DNA of 64,000 nucleotides from UBA11524 sp964464815. GTDB lineage: Bacteria > Bacillota > Clostridia > Christensenellales > Aristaeellaceae. Positions 41,696-50,412 of the stretch are shown piece after piece. The notes beneath the pieces were generated by a model. The model was given only the letters and a program-made list of their open reading frames with translations. It made no database searches and had not been told where the DNA came from. The DNA lies in assembly GCA_964464815.1 (NCBI GenBank), contig CAYXHF010000009.1, forward strand, positions 1 through 64,000, written 5' to 3'. The position numbers and the translations under genes are program-made. Each line of letters opens with the position of its first letter. Position 1 is the stretch's first letter.

Positions 41696-41724
41696 CCCGG
41701 TGGTCGTTTTTGCGACTTGTGAAA

Positions 41725-43257
41725 TTACTTGGCCAGCAGGGCGTTCAGGCTGTTAACAATCGCCTGAGACTTCTCGGCATAGCCTTCGTTTTCAAACTGC
41801 GCCATCGCTTCTTCATAGGTGATCTTGCCCATGACGACGTTAGCAATCAGTTCGTTCTTCTTCAGGGTCAGGTCAGCGCCGTAGGTACCCATTTCGTCGG
41901 TGGTGGGCACGATGGCAGCCATCTTGGAGTTCTCGCCAAACAGCTTGGAGGAGTTGATGGCTTCGTCAGCCAGCATGTTGTCCAGCGTGATGCCGATGGA
42001 CTCCTTGTAGCCGTCAGCGAAGTTCGCCAGGCTCAGCAGGGGATCGATGTGGTTCTTGGTGTACTGGGTGCCAGCCTTTTCACGGTTTTCGGTGCCGTGC
42101 AGCTGACCAGCCACATATTCGTTACCACAAACGGTTTCTTCCTGGATGGACCAGTGCACATTCTCCACACCATAGGTCCACAGCATCTGCATGTCGCCGC
42201 CGTCCAGCATGCTGTCGATGAAGTAGGTGAAGACGCCTTCGGGGTTCGCGCAAGCCGTGGTGATGCACCAGACCGGCGGCACGCGGTCAAAGTACTGACC
42301 AACTTCCGCAATCGGGGGCAGCGCAATCAGCTCGGAGTCACGGTTATTGGCTTCCAGGTTGACCTTCAGGTTGGTCGCCCAGGTGCCAGCCCAGTAGGTG
42401 AACACGCCGAACTGTTCGTCATAGAACTTGTTGCGGCAGTCCTTGGTGGTGTTGGTCAGGGTGGTGGGATCAACCCAGCCCTTGTTGTACGCTTCGGTCA
42501 GGCGCTCCAGCGCAGCCTTCATTTCGGGCTGGGTGAAGCCGTCGATGTACGCGCCATCCTTGAGGATGAAGGACGGATAAGCATCCTGATAGAATTCAGC
42601 CAGGTAGTTGGTGTAGGGCGCTTCGGTACCGACAAAGCCAGCAGCGGAGGTGCCGTAGGTGTCGCCATTGACGCCGTTGCCATCGGGATCGCCGTTGACA
42701 AACGCATCCAGCATAGCGATGTACTCTTCATAATTGGTGGGAGCAGAGGTGATGCCCACGTTGTCCAGCCAAGCCTTCTTGACGTAGGTCATGCAGCCGT
42801 TGCCACGGTAGGGCGCAAAGCCATACAGACGGCCATCAATCTTCAGGCCCTCGATGACGTTGTCACCGGTGAAGCGGCCGGAATTCTTCGTATTAGAATT
42901 CTCCCACGCTTCGGTCATATCCCACAGCGCGCCCATGGACGCGAAGTCGGAATAGTAGGTGGAGGACATCAGGATCACGTCCGGCCACTGGTCAGGGTCG
43001 GCCATGGTCTGCTGCATCACGTCGTAGTACGCGGAGTGGTCGGGCTGGTTGATGACCAGGTCGATACCGGTCAGCTCTTCCCAGCGCTTTTCGAACTCAT
43101 CGCGTGCATTGGCCTGCGTCACGAGCGTGCCGTCAACCATGATGCTGATCTTTTCGGGCTTGGTGACTTCCTTCTTTTCTTCAGCCACAGCAGCGGGAAC
43201 GAGCGCGCTCGTCGCCAGCAGGGCCAGAGAGGTTGCCATTGCCAGAAGCTTTTTCAT
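41725..43257 (-). CDS. extracellular solute-binding protein of pectin-oligosaccharide ABC importer
   Basis: A 510-residue binding protein of the large CUT1 type (YtcQ/LplA-like). Residues 1-29 look like a secretion signal, MKKLLAMATSLALLATSALV then PAAVA, but there is no Cys near the cleavage site, so it lacks the lipobox that anchors most Gram-positive binding proteins. The mature part has the two-lobed fold with DPDGNGVNGDTYGTSA (Asp-rich, possibly calcium binding) seen in this group. ATG 43257 follows AAGGA at eleven bases; an upstream in-frame ATG at 43269 leaves no space for the ribosome site. First gene of the transporter operon and strongly promoted. Confidence 0.9.
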   Translation of the reverse strand: MKKLLAMATSLALLATSALVPAAVAEEKKEVTKPEKISIMVDGTLVTQANARDEFEKRWEELTGIDLVINQPDHSAYYDVMQQTMADPDQWPDVILMSSTYYSDFASMGALWDMTEAWENSNTKNSGRFTGDNVIEGLKIDGRLYGFAPYRGNGCMTYVKKAWLDNVGITSAPTNYEEYIAMLDAFVNGDPDGNGVNGDTYGTSAAGFVGTEAPYTNYLAEFYQDAYPSFILKDGAYIDGFTQPEMKAALERLTEAYNKGWVDPTTLTNTTKDCRNKFYDEQFGVFTYWAGTWATNLKVNLEANNRDSELIALPPIAEVGQYFDRVPPVWCITTACANPEGVFTYFIDSMLDGGDMQMLWTYGVENVHWSIQEETVCGNEYVAGQLHGTENREKAGTQYTKNHIDPLLSLANFADGYKESIGITLDNMLADEAINSSKLFGENSKMAAIVPTTDEMGTYGADLTLKKNELIANVVMGKITYEEAMAQFENEGYAEKSQAIVNSLNALLAK

Positions 43258-43319
43258 GTGGAAACCCATCCTTTCTTTTTTGCATCGGCTTTTGTTGTCC
43301 TTGCCTTTGCGATGCTTTG

Positions 43320-43348
43320 ATGATACCATGAAAGCACTTTCAGCGCAA
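43320..43348 (-). promoter_or_regulatory. ABC-transporter promoter with an operator filling the spacer
   Basis: On the minus strand TTGCGC (43348-43343), 17 bases, TATCAT (43325-43320). The spacer holds TGAAAGTGCTTTCA (43342-43329), a near-perfect dyad one base off the cre/LacI pattern. A protein bound there would shut off RNA polymerase. Confidence 0.78.
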
Positions 43349-43424
43349 GGGACAATTCTTTCCTTTCGGGGTACAATTTTCGCTTTTCAAGAGCGCAAAA
43401 ATTGTTCCCTCATCCCGCAACCCC

Positions 43425-43452
43425 TTGAAAAATCAACACTTTCTGGTATAAT
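43425..43452 (+). promoter_or_regulatory. promoter of the AraC-family regulator
   Basis: TTGAAA (43425-43430), 16 bases, TATAAT (43447-43452). Confidence 0.8.
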
Positions 43453-43479
43453 GAAGAAGAAAGAACTTTTTTTCTGTTA

Positions 43480-43493
43480 TCAAAGTGCTTTCC
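43480..43493 (+). promoter_or_regulatory. operator-like half-dyad in the araC leader
   Basis: TCAAAGTGCTTTCC shares the 10-base core AAAGTGCTTT with the operator of the ABC-transporter promoter 140 bases away, and lies about 20-35 bases after the regulator's likely start site. The outer bases do not pair. Confidence 0.45.
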
Positions 43494-43520
43494 GATTTTT
43501 TGAAGGTGAGTGTGAGCCGC

Positions 43521-45752
43521 TTGAAGAAAAACAAAGCAAATATCACCCCTATAAACAGCAAACGCTTCGGGCCGGTGTCCGGTATTGCGATTTCTTATAC
43601 GTGCTTTCTGCTGATTTGTCTGATTCTCCTGGCACTCATCGGCTTCAGCTATGACGCCCGTGTCCGCGATCATTATTGGGAGCAGCAGAGCGACCATCTG
43701 GTTCGCGCCACCTCCTCCTTTGAAACCGACATTCAGCTCATGACCGACTATGCGCGTCAGCTGCGCACGGATTATACCCTGCTCGCCCTGGCACAGCAGA
43801 CGGATGAAACCGACCGTGATTATGTATTCGCCACCTACAGGGTGATGCAGAATTTGACCGTGCGCCAATATGGCCTTTTGTCCCTGCCCGTGGCGCGTAC
43901 CTACCTATACCTACAGTCCTCCAACCACGTCCTGACCGCCAGCGAGTCCACATCGGCAGATTTGTACTACCGCAGTAGCCGCTCCTTCCCCGTGGCCAAC
44001 TACGACCAGTGGCTGCACATGCTGAAAACGACCTCCTCCGACCCGACATTCGTTGACTATACGGTTTTCTCCAAGAATGAGGAGGATTACGCACTGCTGC
44101 TGGGCCTGAGCGGTCTGCAAAAGCCCGACTTCCCGCTGGTCGTCGTCTTTGAGCTGGACATGGATGACCTCAAAACACAGCTTTTGCCCCAGCACGCCGG
44201 AAATGATTGTGCCCTCTACATCCTCGATGCGCAGGGCACGCCCATTTTCCAGCTCGGAAAGACGACTTCCGGTCGGTTTTCCTTCTCTTCCCTCTCCTTT
44301 GATAAGCGCCACATCGCCTATCAGGATGATTATTGCTTCCTGCGGCGTCAGGTTGACTCGGGCCGGCAGTATCTGCTGGTGCTGCCCAAGGGGCTTGCCA
44401 ACGAGGAGGTTGCCTCCTTTGGCGCAGCCTTTGTGACCATCTTCTTCGTTGCACTGGTGGTCGGCTGTCTTGTCATCATGCTGCTGATTCGCCGTGCCAA
44501 GCGCCCCATTGAGCGCCTGACCAGCCAGCTCGGCGAAGCAACGGACGCCAATGCCCAGCTGCAAAGCGAAATCGACGCCCAGCGCCCGATGCTGCTGTCC
44601 GCCTATCTGCGCAAGCTGCTTTCCGGCCACGTCGCCTCGCAGGAGGAATTCGCCTACATGATGGATTCGCTCAAGCTGACGGGCGATATTCACCACTACG
44701 TCCTCTTCTGCGTTGCGAATCGTCAGGATGCCACCACCAACGACCCGAATGCCGAGGCGGACATCATCACCAGCGCCCTGGAGCATCATCTGTCCGGCAG
44801 CTATCCGCTGTACTACTACATGACGCTGGCGCGGGAGTTCGTGGTGCTGGTCACGTATCCGAATTCGGAGGCAGAATCGCTCAACGACCTGCAACACCGC
44901 ATCGTCCAGCTGCATGACGACCTGGCCGATCAGGCGGGCCTGTGGTTCTACGCCGGTGTCGGTGGCCGCTGTGTCGAGCCGTCCAAGCTTTGGGAGAGCT
45001 ATGAGCAGGCGCGCGCCGCTTCGCGCTACACCGCCAAGCACCATATCTTCCTGCCCTACGAATTCATCCGCAAGGACACCCAGAGCTGGTACTATCCAAT
45101 TGAAATTTCGGCCAAGCTGCTGCACTTCATCACCACCGGCAACAAGGCGCAGACGACGGAGATGTTCGCGCTGATTCACCGCGAGAACATCGAGCAGCGC
45201 AGTCTGCCCATGCCACTGCTGAACATGCTGCTCTCCGACCTGAAGAACACGCTGTTCAAAGCGCGCTTCCAAATTCCCCAATCCACACAGCCGGAGCTGA
45301 TCGAGAAGCTGAACCGCCTGGACGAGCTGCTCTACGCGCCCGCGCCTTCCTTCGCACAGCTGGAGGACAACGCGCTGCTGCTGTGTGACTTCTTCGTCAA
45401 GGCGACCTCCCCTGCTTCGCCTGTGCCGGATGTGGAGCGCTATTTGCAGGAGAACTACACCGACCCCAGCCTATGCCTGAGCAAGGTCGGCGAGCGCTTC
45501 AACATCAGCGACACATACCTTAGCCACATGTTTAAGGAGAAGACCGGCCAGAATTTCAGCGTCTATCTGGAGCGTCTGCGCATGAACGAGGCGGCGCGGC
45601 GCCTATCCAGCGGCGATTGCAACCTCAGCGAGCTATACGCGGATTTGGGCTACACCAACGCAACCAGCTTCCGCCGTGCCTTCAAGAAATTCTTTGGCAT
45701 GACGCCCAGCGAAATGCGCAATCAGCCCAAGCCGGAAAATGACGCAGAGTAA
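43521..45752 (+). CDS. membrane-anchored AraC-family regulator (YtdP-like) of pectin uptake
   Basis: About 743 residues. A first membrane helix (ISYTCFLLICLILLALIGF, about 24-42), a large extracellular sensor region of Cache type, a second helix (VTIFFVALVVGCLVIMLLI), a cytoplasmic linker, and two C-terminal AraC helix-turn-helix units (YLQENYTDPSLCLSKVGERFNISDTYLSHMFKE ... LYADLGYTNATSFRRAFKKFFG, listed in parts). This one-component layout is typical of regulators beside CUT1 importers for plant polysaccharide fragments. The start is uncertain: TTG 43521 is preferred because GAAGGTGAG precedes it; GTG 43485 is the alternative. Divergent from the transporter operon. Confidence 0.88.
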   Translation: MKKNKANITPINSKRFGPVSGIAISYTCFLLICLILLALIGFSYDARVRDHYWEQQSDHLVRATSSFETDIQLMTDYARQLRTDYTLLALAQQTDETDRDYVFATYRVMQNLTVRQYGLLSLPVARTYLYLQSSNHVLTASESTSADLYYRSSRSFPVANYDQWLHMLKTTSSDPTFVDYTVFSKNEEDYALLLGLSGLQKPDFPLVVVFELDMDDLKTQLLPQHAGNDCALYILDAQGTPIFQLGKTTSGRFSFSSLSFDKRHIAYQDDYCFLRRQVDSGRQYLLVLPKGLANEEVASFGAAFVTIFFVALVVGCLVIMLLIRRAKRPIERLTSQLGEATDANAQLQSEIDAQRPMLLSAYLRKLLSGHVASQEEFAYMMDSLKLTGDIHHYVLFCVANRQDATTNDPNAEADIITSALEHHLSGSYPLYYYMTLAREFVVLVTYPNSEAESLNDLQHRIVQLHDDLADQAGLWFYAGVGGRCVEPSKLWESYEQARAASRYTAKHHIFLPYEFIRKDTQSWYYPIEISAKLLHFITTGNKAQTTEMFALIHRENIEQRSLPMPLLNMLLSDLKNTLFKARFQIPQSTQPELIEKLNRLDELLYAPAPSFAQLEDNALLLCDFFVKATSPASPVPDVERYLQENYTDPSLCLSKVGERFNISDTYLSHMFKEKTGQNFSVYLERLRMNEAARRLSSGDCNLSELYADLGYTNATSFRRAFKKFFGMTPSEMRNQPKPENDAE

Positions 45753-45782
45753 GCGGTCATATATCCACAACAAGTACACAAA

Positions 45783-45826
45783 AAGCGCCCTGTCGGCAGT
45801 TATTTGCCTGGCAGGGCGCTTCTTTA
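45783..45826 (+). terminator. terminator of the AraC-family gene
   Basis: AAGCGCCCTG (45783-45792) pairs perfectly with CAGGGCGCTT (45812-45821), then CTTT. Confidence 0.85.
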
Positions 45827-45862
45827 TGCACATGTTGTAGATTTTTTGTGGAGTTTCTGTGG

Positions 45863-45895
45863 ATAAAAAAAACTCTGCTCCGAAAAGCAGAGTTT
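45863..45895 (-). terminator. terminator of the tRNA-Arg pair
   Basis: On the minus strand AAACTCTGC pairs with GCAGAGTTT (45895-45887 and 45878-45870), followed by a T-run of about eight. Confidence 0.85.
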
Positions 45896-45898
45896 CAA

Positions 45899-45972
45899 TG
45901 AGCCCGGCGGGATTCGAACCCACGACCTTTTGATTCGTAGTCAAACACTCTATCCAGCTGAGCTACGGGCCC
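45899..45972 (-). tRNA. tRNA-Arg (anticodon ACG), copy 2
   Basis: A 74-base cloverleaf on the minus strand: acceptor GGGCCCG/CGGGCTC, D loop AGCTGGATA, anticodon stem TTTGA/TCAAA with loop CTACGAA (anticodon ACG, reads CGN after inosine conversion), T loop TTCGAAT. No encoded CCA. Identical to copy 1. Confidence 0.96.
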
Positions 45973-46015
45973 ATATGTGTCAGGAGCAGCGCGGCGGTCA
46001 ACCCACTTTGAAAAG

Positions 46016-46089
46016 TGAGCCCGGCGGGATTCGAACCCACGACCTTTTGATTCGTAGTCAAACACTCTATCCAGCTGAGCTACGGGCCC
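46016..46089 (-). tRNA. tRNA-Arg (anticodon ACG), copy 1
   Basis: Same 74 bases as the gene at 45899-45972, 43 bases upstream of it. The two are transcribed together from the promoter at 46155-46183. Confidence 0.96.
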
Positions 46090-46154
46090 ACATGCTGCAC
46101 AGAAGCACCGCACAGAAGAAATCCGTGAAGCACTCTGTCCCTGACAGCTATATT

Positions 46155-46183
46155 ATAATACCACTTTTCTTCCGGTTTGTCAA
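46155..46183 (-). promoter_or_regulatory. promoter of the tRNA-Arg pair
   Basis: On the minus strand TTGACA (46183-46178), 17 bases, TATTAT (46160-46155). Confidence 0.85.
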
Positions 46184-46202
46184 CCCCTTTTTTGAAGTTT
46201 TT

Positions 46203-47054
46203 TCAGGAAAAAGTGTTTTCCGTTGATTCCTTTGGCACAACAGCCTTCGGGTAGACACCCAGCAGGCGCAGTTCGCACGTATACGGCCGCGCGACTTCCA
46301 TGGCGCGGGACAAATGCGCCGCATCCATGCTGCCCTCAAAGTCAGCTGAGAAGAAATACTGGAAGGGCGTTTCCGGAATCGGACGGCTTTCAATGCGCGA
46401 CATGTTCAGTCCGCTTTCAGCAAAGGAGGACAGCACACGCACCAACGCACCGACCTCGTTATTGACCGTGAAGACGACCGTTGCCTTTCCCGGCGTGGCC
46501 AGTGGCGTATCCTGCCGTGACAGAATGAAGAAGCGTGTCGTGTTGGCACTGCTGGTCTGGATGTTGCGACAAATGACCTGCAAGCCAAACGTCCGCGCCG
46601 CCTCCTCACTGGCAATGGCGGCGTAGGTTTTATCCCCTGTTTGCGCCACGTCCCGCGCAGAAAGCGCCGTGTTCTCCGACGGAATAATCTGCACGCCCGG
46701 CATGCCCTGCAAAAACACATCACACTGCGCAATCGCCTGCGGATGGCTGGCGACACGGCGAATGTCCTCCATTCTTGCACCGGGCAGACCCAGCAGGTTG
46801 TGGCGCACCGCCTTCATCGTTTCGCCCACGATGTGCAGCGGCAGCTTTTCCAGCAGCGAATACGTCGGCAGCACCGCACCGGCGAAGGAATTCTCCACCG
46901 GCAGCAGCGCATAATCCGCCTTGCCGTCAATCACCGCTGCCGCCGCTTCCGGGAATGTCGGATAGCCCATGCACTGCCCATCCGGGAATGCCTCCTGTGC
47001 CGCGGCGCAGGAAAAGCTGCCCGTCGTACCGGGATACGCAATTATCGCAGGCAT
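46203..47054 (-). CDS. pheA: prephenate dehydratase
   Basis: Converts prephenate to phenylpyruvate in phenylalanine synthesis. A 283-residue monofunctional enzyme: catalytic domain with AYPGTTGSFSCAAA, the VENSFAG block and NTTRFFIL (Thr-Arg-Phe motif), then a C-terminal ACT domain with SRIESRPIP that binds phenylalanine for feedback inhibition. There is no chorismate mutase domain, so that step must be encoded elsewhere. ATG 47054 follows AAGGAG at eight bases and lies inside the end of aroC (13-base overlap). Last gene of aroA-aroC-pheA. Confidence 0.94.
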   Translation of the reverse strand: MPAIIAYPGTTGSFSCAAAQEAFPDGQCMGYPTFPEAAAAVIDGKADYALLPVENSFAGAVLPTYSLLEKLPLHIVGETMKAVRHNLLGLPGARMEDIRRVASHPQAIAQCDVFLQGMPGVQIIPSENTALSARDVAQTGDKTYAAIASEEAARTFGLQVICRNIQTSSANTTRFFILSRQDTPLATPGKATVVFTVNNEVGALVRVLSSFAESGLNMSRIESRPIPETPFQYFFSADFEGSMDAAHLSRAMEVARPYTCELRLLGVYPKAVVPKESTENTFS

Positions 47055-48133
47055 GCCGCTCGCTCCTTCCACAATTCCATCAGGCCAATGGCCGTCATGG
47101 CCTCCATCACCGGCACAGCACGCGGCAAAATGCACGGATCGTGCCTGCCATGAATCTCCAGCTGCGCATTCTCCCCCGTTTTCAGCGACACGGTTTCCTG
47201 CGCCTGCGCAATGGACGGCGTAGGCCGCACGGCGCAGCGGAACACAATCGGCATGCCGTTGGTGATGCCGCCATTGATGCCGCCGGAGTGGTTCGTCTTT
47301 GTCACCACTTGTCCATTTTCCATGCGGAAGGCGTCGTTGGCCTGACTGCCGCGCATGGCGGCCATTGCAAAGCCATCACCAAACTCAATGCCCTTGACCG
47401 CAGGGATGGAGAACATCAGCTGGCTCAGCACGCTCTCCACACTATCAAAGAACGGCGCACCCAGTCCAGCCGGGACACCCGTTATCATGCATTCCAGCAC
47501 GCCACCAATGGAGTCCTGCGCTTCACGCGCCGCCATGGCTGCGGCCTCCATCTGCTCATCCGTTCCTTTTGTCAGCACGGGCAGGTGCATTTGCCGCAGG
47601 GCAGCTACATCCACTGCCGCCGTCTGCTCCAGGAAGGATGCATCGCGCACATCGCCCAATTGCTGAATATGACAGGCGATTTGCACACCCTGCTGCTGCA
47701 AATACTGCTCGCACAGCGCACCCGCCAGCACAATCGGTGCCGTCAGGCGTCCCGAGAAGCTGCCGCCACCGCGCCAGTCCTCAAAGCCGAAGTAGCGCAC
47801 ATGCCCGGTATAGTCCGCATGGCCAGGGCGCACCAGATCCACACCATCGCCATAATCCTTGGAGCGCTGGTTGGTGTTGCGGATGATGGCGCAAATGGGC
47901 TGGCCCGTTGTGCGGCCATTCAGCACACCGGAGAGGAACTCCGGCGCGTCCGCTTCCTTGCGTGCCGTGGTCAGCTGGCTTTGTCCGGGCGCACGACGGC
48001 GCATCTGACACAGCAGCTGCTCCATATCTATCACCATGCCCGCCGGAAAGCCATCCATCGTCACGCCCAGGGCTTCCCCATGGCTTTGACCGAAAATCGA
48101 CAGCTTGAGGTGCTGCCCAAAGGCACTGCTCAT
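47042..48133 (-). CDS. aroC: chorismate synthase
   Basis: Makes chorismate from EPSP, needing reduced FMN. The 363-residue protein has SIFGQSHGEALGVTMDGFPAG in the N-terminal half (signature His), the MRRRAPGQSQLTTARKE stretch, DWRGGGSFSGRLTA, and NHSGGINGGITNGMPI. ATG 48133 follows GGGAGG at nine bases and overlaps the aroA stop as ATGA; a GTG two codons earlier is less likely. Confidence 0.96.
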   Translation of the reverse strand: MSSAFGQHLKLSIFGQSHGEALGVTMDGFPAGMVIDMEQLLCQMRRRAPGQSQLTTARKEADAPEFLSGVLNGRTTGQPICAIIRNTNQRSKDYGDGVDLVRPGHADYTGHVRYFGFEDWRGGGSFSGRLTAPIVLAGALCEQYLQQQGVQIACHIQQLGDVRDASFLEQTAAVDVAALRQMHLPVLTKGTDEQMEAAAMAAREAQDSIGGVLECMITGVPAGLGAPFFDSVESVLSQLMFSIPAVKGIEFGDGFAMAAMRGSQANDAFRMENGQVVTKTNHSGGINGGITNGMPIVFRCAVRPTPSIAQAQETVSLKTGENAQLEIHGRHDPCILPRAVPVMEAMTAIGLMELWKERAACLR

Positions 48134-49401
48134 TCGCACTTTCCTCCCAGTGCTTGATACACATCCAGATACGTCGGCCAGGACTTGTTGATGGCCTCAA
48201 TGCCATCCATCGTCACCGGCGCTTCGCAACGCGTGGCCGCAATCGACGCCAGCATGACCATGCGGTGATCGCCATAATTGGGCAGCGTCACGCCGCCACG
48301 CAGCGTCTTCACGCCCGTAATCACGATGTCATCGCCATCCGCCATGGCATAGCCGCCCAGCATGTTCAGGATTTCCACCGTCGCTTGCAGGCGGTCGCAT
48401 TCCTTCAGGCGCAGACGGCCGCAATGCGTCAGGCGCGTTTCTCCCTCCGCAAATTGTGCGGTCATGGCCAGAATCGGCGCAATATCCGGGCAGTCCTGCA
48501 TATCCAGCACCGCACCGTGCAGCGCATCAGCCGTGACGCGGATGCCGTTTTCGTCCTCCTGCACCGTTGCGCCCATGGCACGCAGATGCGTCAGCACCGC
48601 GCGATCGCCCTGCGTCGTGGCAGGTGACAAATGCGTGACCGTCACGTCATGTCCCAGCGCACCCGCACAGCACAGCACCGCCGCCTGCGAATAATCGCCC
48701 GCCAAATGGCTGGACTTGCTCTGGTACGCCTGATTGCCAGGGATGCGCCAGGCAAACTCGCCCATGTCCTCAATCACGATGCTGCTTTCGCGAATCGCCT
48801 CGATGGTCATGCGGATGTAGCTGGCACTTTCCACCGGCGGCTCGACCTTGAGGGTCGAATTGTCCTTGAGGAGCGGCAGGGCAAACAGCAGGCCCGACAC
48901 GAACTGGCTGGACACATTGCCCGGCAGCACATAATCGCCGGCCTCCATTTTGCCGCGCACGGTTAATTCTGCCGCGCCATCCGCGCCAACGCCCATCGAC
49001 CAGCGCACGCCACGCGGCACAAACAAATCGCGGTACACATCCATCGGCCGTGAACCCAGCCGTCCATGCATGCGGAACACCGTGCCGCCAGCCACCGTCA
49101 GGGCAATCGGCACAAAAAAGCGCAGGGTGGAACCGCTCTCGCCGCAGTCCATCACCGGCAGACTCGCCATTTTCTCCCGGCGGCCGTGAATCAGCAGCTC
49201 CTCGCCATTCTGCTCCACGACACTGCCCAGCGCGTGCAGGCAGCGATTCGTCGCCGCCATATCAGACGAATTCATAAATCCCGTGAGCAGCGTGTCGCCG
49301 CGCGTCAGACCCGCACAAATCATTCTGCGGTGTGCCTCGGACTTGGAGGCTGGAGCGGCAACTGTGCCCTGCAAATGCGCCGGATAAAATGTCTTTTCCA
49401 T
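48130..49401 (-). CDS. aroA: 3-phosphoshikimate 1-carboxyvinyltransferase (EPSP synthase)
   Basis: Joins shikimate-3-phosphate and PEP to EPSP. 423 residues, normal length. N-terminal KSEAHRRMICAGL (phosphate binding), LDCGESGSTLRFFVPIAL-type sequence (written DCGESGSTLRFF here), a C-terminal DHRMVMLASIAA and the family's central GDYSQAA. The GTLRFL-type PEP loop reads GSTLRFF, a variant seen in glyphosate-tolerant class II enzymes, but tolerance cannot be judged from this. First gene of the aromatic operon. Confidence 0.95.
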   Translation of the reverse strand: MEKTFYPAHLQGTVAAPASKSEAHRRMICAGLTRGDTLLTGFMNSSDMAATNRCLHALGSVVEQNGEELLIHGRREKMASLPVMDCGESGSTLRFFVPIALTVAGGTVFRMHGRLGSRPMDVYRDLFVPRGVRWSMGVGADGAAELTVRGKMEAGDYVLPGNVSSQFVSGLLFALPLLKDNSTLKVEPPVESASYIRMTIEAIRESSIVIEDMGEFAWRIPGNQAYQSKSSHLAGDYSQAAVLCCAGALGHDVTVTHLSPATTQGDRAVLTHLRAMGATVQEDENGIRVTADALHGAVLDMQDCPDIAPILAMTAQFAEGETRLTHCGRLRLKECDRLQATVEILNMLGGYAMADGDDIVITGVKTLRGGVTLPNYGDHRMVMLASIAATRCEAPVTMDGIEAINKSWPTYLDVYQALGGKCE

Positions 49402-49438
49402 TTCGCTTTTCTAGCTCCTTTGCTTGGTATCCATTTCT

Positions 49439-49444
49439 ATCATA
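49439..49444 (-). promoter_or_regulatory. extended -10 promoter element before aroA
   Basis: On the minus strand TGGTATGAT contains an extended -10 (TGn plus TATGAT) about 40 bases before aroA. No good -35 is seen at 17 bases. Confidence 0.45.
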
Positions 49445-49508
49445 CCACAACAATGGTGAAAAGTCTTGTTTTCCCTCTGTTCTTTTGGTCACAATATACA
49501 AGAATACA

Positions 49509-49543
49509 CGAAAAAAACACGGCCAGCGCTTGCCAGCCGTGTT
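49509..49543 (-). terminator. terminator of cggR-pgk-tpiA
   Basis: On the minus strand AACACGGC (49543-49536) pairs with GCCGTGTT (49523-49516), followed by a run of T. Confidence 0.9.
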
Positions 49544-49569
49544 GTGTCACCTTTTTTGATACGCGGATA

Positions 49570-50322
49570 TTACTTGTCGTAATTGACCACCAGAGAGAAG
49601 TCCGGTGCCTTCAGGGACGCGCCGCCAATCAGGCCGCCGTCGATTTCCGGCTGCGCCATCAGGCCCTTGACGTTCTTGGGGTTCATCGAACCGCCGTACT
49701 GGATGCGCACCTTGTCGGCGCACTCCTGACCATACTTGCGGGCAACCGCCTTGCGGATGACGCCGATGGTCTCGTTCGCCTGCTCGTCGGTGGCGGTCAG
49801 GCCCGTGCCAATCGCCCAAACCGGTTCGTAAGCAATGATGACATCCGCCACCTGCTCCGCGGTCAGGCCGTTGAGCGCCATGATGGTCTGATAGTCCACC
49901 AGACCGTCGGTCGCGCCCGCTTCACGCACGTCCTTCATTTCGCCCACGCACAGGATGACCTTCAGGCCAGCCGCCACGGCCGCCAGCACGCGCTGGTTGA
50001 CCGTCTGGTCGGTTTCGCCGAAGTACTGACGGCGCTCGCTGTGACCGATGATGACGTATTCCACGCCAGCAGCCACCAGCATCTGCGCAGACAGCTCGCC
50101 CGTGTAGGCGCCAGAAGCCGCCCAGTGGACATTCTCCGCACCCACATGGATGTTGGAGCCTTCCGCCGCTTCCTTCACCGCCGCAATGTCAATGGCCGGC
50201 ACGCACACGACCACGTCGCAGGTGGCGTCCTTGACCAGGGGCTTGAGTTCATTGACAAGCGCTGCCGCTTCCGCGGGCGTCTTGTTCATTTTCCAGTTGC
50301 CAGCAATAATCGCCTTACGCAT
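49570..50322 (-). CDS. tpiA: triosephosphate isomerase
   Basis: Interconverts dihydroxyacetone phosphate and glyceraldehyde-3-phosphate. 250 residues, complete TIM barrel: AGNWKMNKT at the N-terminus (Asn/Lys), IIGHSERRQYFGE (catalytic His), YEPVWAIGTG (catalytic Glu) and IQYGGSMNPKNV (phosphate loop). ATG 50322 follows GAGGTGAT. Last gene of the glycolytic operon, 90 bases after pgk. Confidence 0.97.
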   Translation of the reverse strand: MRKAIIAGNWKMNKTPAEAAALVNELKPLVKDATCDVVVCVPAIDIAAVKEAAEGSNIHVGAENVHWAASGAYTGELSAQMLVAAGVEYVIIGHSERRQYFGETDQTVNQRVLAAVAAGLKVILCVGEMKDVREAGATDGLVDYQTIMALNGLTAEQVADVIIAYEPVWAIGTGLTATDEQANETIGVIRKAVARKYGQECADKVRIQYGGSMNPKNVKGLMAQPEIDGGLIGGASLKAPDFSLVVNYDK

Positions 50323-50412
50323 TGCAATCACCTCAAAGAAAATTTTGTTTGCATTGCATCCACCAACAAAGCCGCCCCCGCTTGCACAGGGACGGTTTTG
50401 CCGGAAAAACAA

